Assembly (NCBI GenBank): GCA_032718475.1
Contig: JAUCBJ010000806.1
Coordinates: forward strand, 1 to 64,000
Source of the DNA: Nemertoderma westbladi
Taxonomy: Eukaryota > Xenacoelomorpha > Nemertodermatida > Nemertodermatidae
Direction: 5' to 3'
Length of the DNA stretch: 64,000 bases
Part shown: in pieces, positions 58,109-64,000 of the stretch
How the letters are laid out: each line of letters starts with the position of its first letter
Numbering within the stretch: the stretch's first letter is position 1
Notes under the pieces: model-generated
Told to the model about the DNA's origin: nothing
The model's database searches: none
What the model saw: the letters and a program-made list of their open reading frames with translations, nothing else
Translations under genes and position numbers: made by a program

Positions 58109-58741
58109 TTACTCCCGGTATCGCTTCGAAAGTGGTCCCACTGAGTGTCCCTCCTGTCTCCCTCTAGTAGCATCCCACAAGATCATCTTCATTGCACGCG
58201 GCACGTGTTCCCCCAGAAAGTCCCTGAATTCGATCCTATTTTCTGGTGACCATCTGTCCAGATATCTTTGGGTGTTGATGACCCCTCCGTATGGTGCCGC
58301 TGTCGCTACATCCTGATATGTGAATGGTAGTCTCATCTTGGTGATCTGCTGGTAGGCTTCTATATTAATGTTGAAGAAGCCCCACTGGAACTCCTGGGCC
58401 TTCATCCTTTGTCGTGTCCTGACTCTGACGTTGGCCCACTCCTCGAAAATATGGAATTTCTCCTCATCATCCATCCAGTCGCACTGGCGCTTGTGTGTAG
58501 ACTCGCGGCAGTAAAGAAACGCCGTCCCCTTCTGGAAACGGTATAGACAGTTATTTTGCTGATGGGTTAATCTCCCACAGTAATCGCAACCGTGCATCAT
58601 TGTCTCCTGCCCCAAGTCGTCCTCTGCTCCACGTGGCCTCCTGGGTCTATGGAGCCGCTGATAGGTAAACATCTGGACAATGTCTTCCCTACCCATATCG
58701 ATGTCCTCCTCCACCCTAGGGCCTCGGCATCGTTTCTCCAA
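58109..58741 (-). pseudogene. Exonuclease-like mobile gene, C-terminal part with CCHC knuckle
   Basis: 210 codons. Residues about 50-65 hold a perfect CX2CX4HX4C zinc knuckle (CDYCGRLTHQQNNC), followed by another Cys-His cluster (YCRESTHKRQC). The rest (EEWANVRVRTRQRMKAQEFQ, FNINIEAYQQITKMRLPFTY, YLDRWSPENRIEFRDFLGEH) is unrecognised but protein-like. A CCHC knuckle in this arrangement is typical of retroelement Gag proteins and some RNA-binding proteins. It lies downstream of the exonuclease-like part, separated by a LINE-A insertion and frame changes near 58740. Confidence 0.6.
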
Positions 58742-58825
58742 ACACTACTCGTGGTGCCGTCCCCAGTTGCTTGCCCAGCCGGATCGTACTCGCCGCAAAG
58801 TCCATTGCCGGCTCCCCGTGCTCCC

Positions 58826-59377
58826 TTGGGCAGCCTTGAATAGGCTTTCCAGGATTTGGAAGTCACCGAGAATTAATCGGAAACTTAAGGTCCGATTATT
58901 TGGAGCAGCAGTAGTTCCAGTACTCCTCTACAGGAGTCCATGCTGGGCTCTAACTGCTGAGGACACCAAATCTCTGGATGGCACATTCACAAGAATGCTA
59001 CGCCGGGTTCATTGTGTCAAGTACAATGCACACATCTCCAACCAGACACTAAATAACATTGGAGGTGTCTCATTGGTTCCCCCAAGCTTGACACTAGAAC
59101 AAAATCGCCTCCGCTTTGCAGGACATTGCTTTCGCCATGAGGACCAGCCAGTGCATAATCTTGTACTTTGTCAGCCTCATGGAGTGAATAAGCATGGTGG
59201 ACAGCCCATGACTTTCTTGAGACGCATCTTAAAGGACACTGGCCTTCAAGATGCGGATGATCTAGCAAATGTCATGGGTGATAGTGAGTTGTGGCGGTGT
59301 AATTTTGTTGACAAGCCGGCACAGCATTCTTAAAAATGCAGCTGCAATGCAGCATGCCGATCCTAGTAGTAGTAGTA
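58826..59377 (+). mobile_element. LINE-A 3' fragment inserted in the exonuclease-like gene
   Basis: 552 bases, 5'-truncated, covering the post-RT region to the 3' end with a (TAG)n tail. GTGCTCCC occurs on both sides (58818-58825 and about 59378-59385), a target duplication of about 8 bases. Its frame 58828-59333 is nearly intact, so the insertion is young relative to other fragments. Confidence 0.88.
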
Positions 59378-59385
59378 GTGCTCCC

Positions 59386-60785
59386 AGGTCCGCTTACTGG
59401 GTTTGTCCCAGAAGGCTCTCGCCCCGCTGGCCATCACCACTCTCCCGTCCACCCAGTCTGTGTCTGAGTGGCCGATCCTTGCTATTAGTGGCATCTCACC
59501 GAACTCGTCCTCCTCCTCTTCCCCTGCCGGGGGCATAATCCCCTCTATCGGTGGCATCGCCCCAAACTTGTCCTCTTCCCACAGTGGGGAGCCCAGTTAA
59601 CCCACTGTGTCCTTTTCTGCCCTGGTATCCTCCCATAGCCTTCCACCCTTCTACCTCCCTCAGTCTCTTCCTTCCGATGTTGCCCTCAGACCCTGCTGGC
59701 ATGGGCATTCTTTGCAACCCCGATGTTGACTGTGTCAGTGTTTCTTCCATCCAACCCAGTTTGTCCCCCAGTCGAAACTCGTCTGAGGTCTCCGATCCCC
59801 ACCTCAGCTCATCCAAGTCCTGGGCTTCGAACTCATAATTCTCTCTCCTTATATCCGCCTCTCTGCCCGCTGCCTCCCTTCTCTCTCTCCTGGCGACCTC
59901 CTCTAGTCTCTTCTCCTTGACCCTATCCGCATCCAGTTTCCTCCATCGCCTGTACGGTGTGTCTACCTCTCTACCCACTAGGTGTCGGGTATTGTAATAT
60001 ACCGACTCGCCCTTCAGCCCCGGGTGGTCTACAAGACCTTCTAGGGCCACCTTAAAGGCTCCCCTGTGGATCAGAGGTGATCCCGATTGTAGAAATGCAA
60101 TCGGCTCCCTCCCGATAATCACCGTAATGAATAGGTTTAATAAACCTATCATTATCCAATCCTCCTGTAGGATATATCTCTTCTGATATAACTTTATCGC
60201 TCCCTTCCTGAAGTGATATAGTTCTTCCTTTCCTGGTCTCGCTCCCCACTTGAGCGAGTTCGCAAGTTCCGCTCCGTATTCTTCCCAGAACTTGTTCCAG
60301 TCCATCGGCTTGTGGCAAACGAGTCCCATCAGTTGGCCCATCGCCACGGCTCCGCTATGTCCCATGTTGTCCACCAATCCCAATCCCTCTGGTTTCGTCA
60401 TAGCCATGTAGACTACCTGCATGTCCAGAAGATTGGAGGTGCCCGGTCCAGTATTTCTATCCGCGTCGTCGCGTATCGCCGATCCCACTGTGATCGTAAT
60501 TTTCTGTTTTACTAGCTCCTGCACCGCCTTCGGCAACTGGTTTAACTTCGGCCCGCTTTTCTTTCCGTCGGTCCCTAGGTTGAATAGAACGATATCTCCG
60601 TTTTGCGCTGCTAAGTGCAGCAATATAGTTCTAGCCAATCCTCCCGACCCCATTTTCGAGCCCTCGCTATCCTCCACAGTCCCTTTGTCGTCCATGACCA
60701 TGTATCCGCCCCTCTCCACGGAATCTACAAATCTCCTCCACTCCTTCCTTGGTGGTTCCCTCAGGTACTTATCCTGAACTTTGCC
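59386..60785 (-). pseudogene. Exonuclease-like mobile gene, DEDDy-fold domain and charged region
   Basis: Main frame 60719-59496 (open upstream to about 60779), continuing in another frame 59557-59386. Residues near YMVMDDKGTVED, LLHLAAQNGDIVLFNLG, LPKAVQELVKQKITITVGSA-IRDD, and later SLKWGARPGKEELYHFRKGA-IKLYQKR line up by eye with the strand-strand, ExoII and ExoIII regions of DEDDy 3'-5' exonucleases (WRN/EXD class, RNase H fold). The usual D-x-E of ExoI and the Asp of the ExoIII Y-x3-D appear replaced, suggesting a catalytically dead fold. Downstream is a charged helix (RRERREAAGREADIRRE) and a Gly/Arg-rich stretch. The family is inferred, not searched. Confidence 0.5.
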
Positions 60786-61057
60786 TCATCCCCCTTTACA
60801 ACGTAGCGAAGATGCTCGTCGATCGTATTGTCCAACGACGGCGTCCTGTAGGTCCCGACCAGTTGCCGCTCGTGCATCTCCCTCAACTGATCCTGTAGCA
60901 CGTACGCTTTGTGACCCTTTGGGAGTGGTTTGTTCGTCTCCGTCTTGTTCTCCGGATGCCTCTGCGTGAAATTCACTAGCAACTCCTTCCTACTCTTCTC
61001 CGATTTCCTCTTCTTCACTAGTTTCTCCGCCATCACGAATCTACACACTCTCACCAA
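60761..61057 (-). pseudogene. Exonuclease-like mobile gene, N-terminal part
   Basis: 98 codons; a plausible start is the Met of MAEKLVKKRKSEKSRKELL. A basic N-terminal region is followed by GHKAYVLQDQLREMHERQLV and DEHLRYVVKGDEAKF, after which a one-base frame change near 60777 leads into the exonuclease-like frame (DKYLREPPRKEWRRFVDS). Part of the same decayed ORF as 59386-60785. Confidence 0.5.
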
Positions 61058-61419
61058 ACTGGTTGGGCCTTAGAAAGGCTCAGTTAAGGTAAGAGGGTTA
61101 TCAAACGGAATGTTATGCTATGTTCTTGCTATATTTTGTACAAATATTCCCCCTATGTGCCAATTTTTCATTAAATTTACAATTTTGTCCGTTGCTTTTT
61201 ATTAATGATTCTAGTATTTTCTCCCCCAGTTGCTATAATTTGCTAATTTTATTACTATTTATTTATATTCTCCCCTACATGTGCTATTATACTATCTGCC
61301 AACTGATTACTTACTTAAGTAATCCATTCCTACTTGTATACAGATAAGACTAGCTACAGTTTTCTTGTTGCCATACTAACTTCCTACCAGACAGTTTCCT
61401 GGCTCTATAAATTGTGCAA
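61058..61419. other. AT-rich spacer upstream of the exonuclease-like gene
   Basis: No exon or repeat recognised. Would contain the promoter of the minus-strand gene if it is a gene in its own right. Confidence 0.4.
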
Positions 61420-61487
61420 TTTTTGTCGATAAGCTGGCTCAGCATTCTTAAAAATGCAGCTGTAATGCAGCATGCTGATCCTAGTGG
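61420..61487 (+). mobile_element. LINE-A 3'-terminal fragment
   Basis: TTGTCGATAAGCTGGCTCAG through the terminal ATGCAGCTG...GATCCTAGT, about 68 bases, matching LINE-A 3' ends with a few changes. Confidence 0.8.
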
Positions 61488-61569
61488 CTCTATAATAATA
61501 CCCTTAGTCTGCACTACAGGCTATGCGCTACAGTAGTCTAGTTCGTGCGGCCTACATGGTCTATTCTAC

Positions 61570-62012
61570 TATGCCTACATGCCCCCCCTTAACTCCTCAC
61601 GTGGCGCCCTAAGTGAGCACAAGTTTACGGTACTATGTACCCCTCAACTATGGTATGCGTACATACCCCCCTCAACTCCTCACGTGGCACCCTCAGTGCC
61701 CACAAGTTTATGGTACTGTGTACCCCTCAACCACGGTATGCGTACATACCCCCCCTCAACTCCTCACTTGGCGCCCTCAGTGCCCACAAGTTTACGGTAC
61801 TGTGTACCCCTCAACTACGGTATGCGTACATATCCCCCTCAACTCCTCACATGGTGCCCTCAGTGCCCACAAGTTTACGGTACTGTGTACCCCTCAACTA
61901 TGGTATGCATACATACCCCCGCTCAACTCCTCAATTGGCACCCTCAGTGCCCACAAGTTTACGGTACTATGTATGTACCCTTCTATTATGGTATGCATAC
62001 ATACCAGTCCTC
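61570..62012. repeat. ~82-bp minisatellite, about 5.5 units
   Basis: Units share TGCCCACAAGTTTACGGTAC, TACCCCTCAACTATGGTATG and CATACCCCC...CAACTCCTCA, with spacing of 80-85 bases and moderate divergence. Frames across it are open in several phases but encode only repeats. Confidence 0.88.
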
Positions 62013-62470
62013 ATCTCCTCGATATTATCCAGGTACCGGTATTGCTCAACCTCGATCTTTGTGAGTCGCCCGGCGTTAATATTGATCGATGCTATTATCT
62101 GAATGGGTTCAATGGTAGCCCCATAGTCGCACCCTGGTGTTATCGCTGCTATCTCGCATCGCCCCGTCCTCCTTTTCATGACCTCATCCTTACTGGAAAT
62201 AGTGGTTACCGCCATCTTGCTTGGCTTCGTCTGTAACCCTATCCTTTTGGCCACCCAACTTTCTGCTAGCGTGAACGCTGCTCCGCTATCGACCAGCATT
62301 AGCGTCATAACCAATAGCTCGTTTTCCCCTATTATTCTCACTGGTACCACTCCGAGTAGTACCGTTCCCCTTTTCGTTGCTCCCATGGTGCTTGTCGCCA
62401 TCGTCTGACCTCCAGTCCCATCAGTCTTGCCATATTTTATCGGCGGTTCCTGGCACTCATCCTCAACACC
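62013..62470 (-). pseudogene. pol: BEL-2 protease-region fragment
   Basis: The minus-strand frame 62524-61967 parallels BEL-1 residues about 340-485: a TMATSTMGATKRGTVLLGVV entry, the protease LVDSGAAFTLAESWVA with its catalytic DSG, KMAVTTISSKDEV, GCDYGATIEPIQI and KIEVEQYRYLD. It stops where BEL-1 would continue toward RT and runs into the 82-bp minisatellite. About two thirds of residues match BEL-1, so it is a related but distinct family. Confidence 0.85.
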
Positions 62471-62592
62471 AATTTTGCGCCCTTCAATGACAGGCAGGTG
62501 TGTCCGCTTGACTCCATGATACATGGAACTCTAAACATGGAAACCCAGTTGTAAACCCGGAAACCGAACGCAAGTAGGTGTTGTTGCATCTG

Positions 62593-63085
62593 TAATCGGA
62601 ATGGCCTCTACTAGGATCGGCATGCCGAATTGCCGCTGCATTTTTAAGAATGCTGTACCAACTTGTCGACAAAATTGCGCTGCCACAATTCCCTATCACC
62701 CATGACATTTGCTAGATCATCCGCATCTTCAAGGCCAGTGTCCTTTAAGATGCGTCTCAAGAATGTTAAGGGCTGTCCACCATGCTTATTCACTCCATGA
62801 GGCTGCCAAAGAACAAGATTATGCACTGGCTGGTCCTCACGGCGAAAGCAATGTCCTGCAAAGCGGAGGCGACTTTGGTCTAGTGTCAAGCTTGGGGGAA
62901 CCAATGAGACACCTCCAATGTTATTTAGTGTCTGGTTGAAGATGTGTGCCTTGTACTTGACACAATGAACCCGGCGTAGCATTCTTGTGAATGGGCCGGC
63001 CATTCAGAGATTTGGTGTCCTCAGCAGTTAGAGTCCAGCATGGACTCCCATAGAGGAGTACTGGAACTACTGTGCTCTAAATAAT
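62593..63085 (-). mobile_element. LINE-A 3' fragment
   Basis: From the CTA tail and terminal segment (GCATGCCGAATTGCCGCTGC) to about ATAATCGGAAATTAA. Frame 63003-62644 still encodes the C-terminal block FAGHCFRREDQPVHNLVLW. The 5' side ends near a G-run (63104-63125). Confidence 0.88.
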
Positions 63086-63379
63086 CGGAAATTAAACCCT
63101 ATTAAACCCGGGGGGGGGGGGGGGGGTCAATATGAACCATCCGTGGTTTTTTTATTATACTTCTGAAACAAACGCAGTTGGGAATCTGAAATTTTAAGAC
63201 TTTTCCTAAAAATCTATTGTCTTCCTAGTAATGAAAACCGATTTCAAAAATATTGGGTAGTTTTCGAGTTATAGCATCATTTTTTAACCCTACTTTTGGC
63301 ACTTTTTTTGAGACGTTTTTTGAAAATTACATTTCATTAAATATGAATTGTATCATTTCTATTTTTGATTTACACCGGT

Positions 63380-64000
63380 TTTTTGGTGTTAGCAATTGGA
63401 TGGAATTCATATAAATTGATTTTGAAATATGTCAATTTTGTAAATTTATTGTTTGAAACTTGTTTTTTACGCAATTGGGGTTTTTGGGGTTCTGGTTTCG
63501 ATGAAATATATACGAGTTGCACCAAACGTATCAAACTTTTATTTTTCGGTGCTGTGTACAAATTTTGGCGCAAGCACAAAATTTTGAAAATCCATTCAAT
63601 AGATAAAATTGCTTGTGATAATTTATTTCTTGCGTTTTAGAGGTTTATGGCTGTTCTGAATTCAATGGAATATATAATTATCGAACTAGACATCTCAAAC
63701 TTGTAATTTTCGGAAGTGGGTGCAAAATGTGTTGCTAGCACCAAATTTTGAAAACCATTAAGTATATCAATTGATTGTGTCACCTTGTTTCTTGCGTTAT
63801 ACGGGTTTGTCAGGGTTCTGAATTCAATGGAATCAGTAAAAATTTCAAGAGTTTTCAAACTTGTATTTTTCACCGGTGGGTGAAAATTGTTGTGCCAGCA
63901 CCAAATTTTGGAAAATAAGCAAATTGATCAGTAGATAGTATCATCTTGTTTTTTGCGTTATACGGGTTTATGAGGGTCCTGAATCCGATGTAATCAATAA
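63380..64000. repeat. ~150-180-bp AT-rich satellite, about 3.5 units
   Basis: Recurring blocks GCACCAAATTTTGAAAA, TTGCGTTATACGGGTTTNT, GGTTCTGAATTCAATGGAAT and TCAAACTTGTATTTTTC occur in the same order at about 63400-63570, 63571-63745, 63746-63900 and to the window edge. The units are clearly diverged. Array likely continues beyond the window. Confidence 0.75.

Overview
This is repeat-dense nuclear DNA of an animal, most likely an invertebrate. The evidence is spliced animal-type genes (the last two coding exons of a cGMP-dependent protein kinase, a two-exon seven-helix receptor, a tectonin-type lectin exon) set among LTR retrotransposons of the BEL/Pao class, several LINE families, TA-flanked inverted-repeat transposons and more than ten minisatellite arrays. 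I cannot name the phylum from this window. Nothing bacterial (operons, CRISPR, rRNA) is present.

Layout. 1-13.1 kb is almost entirely minisatellites: 30/33-bp (66-2902), 39-bp (3441-3834), a 1.8-kb strand-switching CAGTC/GACTG palindrome (4000-5831), 11-bp (7195-7605), 57-bp (7988-9362), ~46-bp (10291-12004) and 15-bp (12537-12918). One short exon-like ORF (3167-3343) and a foldback element (9491-9689) lie between them. 13.1-13.9 kb holds two LINE-A relics. 13919-25093 is a near-complete BEL/Pao element (BEL-1) with matching 548-bp LTRs and a 5-bp target duplication, but a broken gag and pol. A 353-codon receptor gene (25185-26563) starts 92 bp beyond its 3' LTR. 26.86-32.15 kb is a 43-bp minisatellite split by LINE-B; 32.7-34.4 kb holds two more arrays. 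The kinase exons (minus strand) are at 35668-35833 and 36716-36892.

From 37.4 kb to the end the sequence is nested mobile DNA. LINE-A (single ORF, AP endonuclease plus reverse transcriptase) appears as two nearly full-length minus copies (38108-41683, 49173-53147), each abutting an inverted partial copy, plus many 3' fragments. A decayed gene of unknown family (44852-48094) is interrupted by a TA-flanked inverted-repeat transposon (45445-47978). BEL-2 leaves LTR plus 3' leader pieces at 48095-49172 and 56606-57770 and a protease piece at 62015-62470. Beside the second LTR piece is the most unusual item: a minus-strand ORF series (57.9-61.06 kb) that looks like a catalytically degenerate DEDDy 3'-5' exonuclease fold followed by a charged segment and a CCHC zinc knuckle. 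It is itself interrupted by a LINE-A copy. The window ends in a ~150-180 bp AT-rich satellite.

Themes: many minisatellite units or junctions contain hairpins, one minisatellite looks derived from an LTR end, and frame breaks in BEL-1 gag sit near G-rich tracts, so true decay and sequencing error both need testing.
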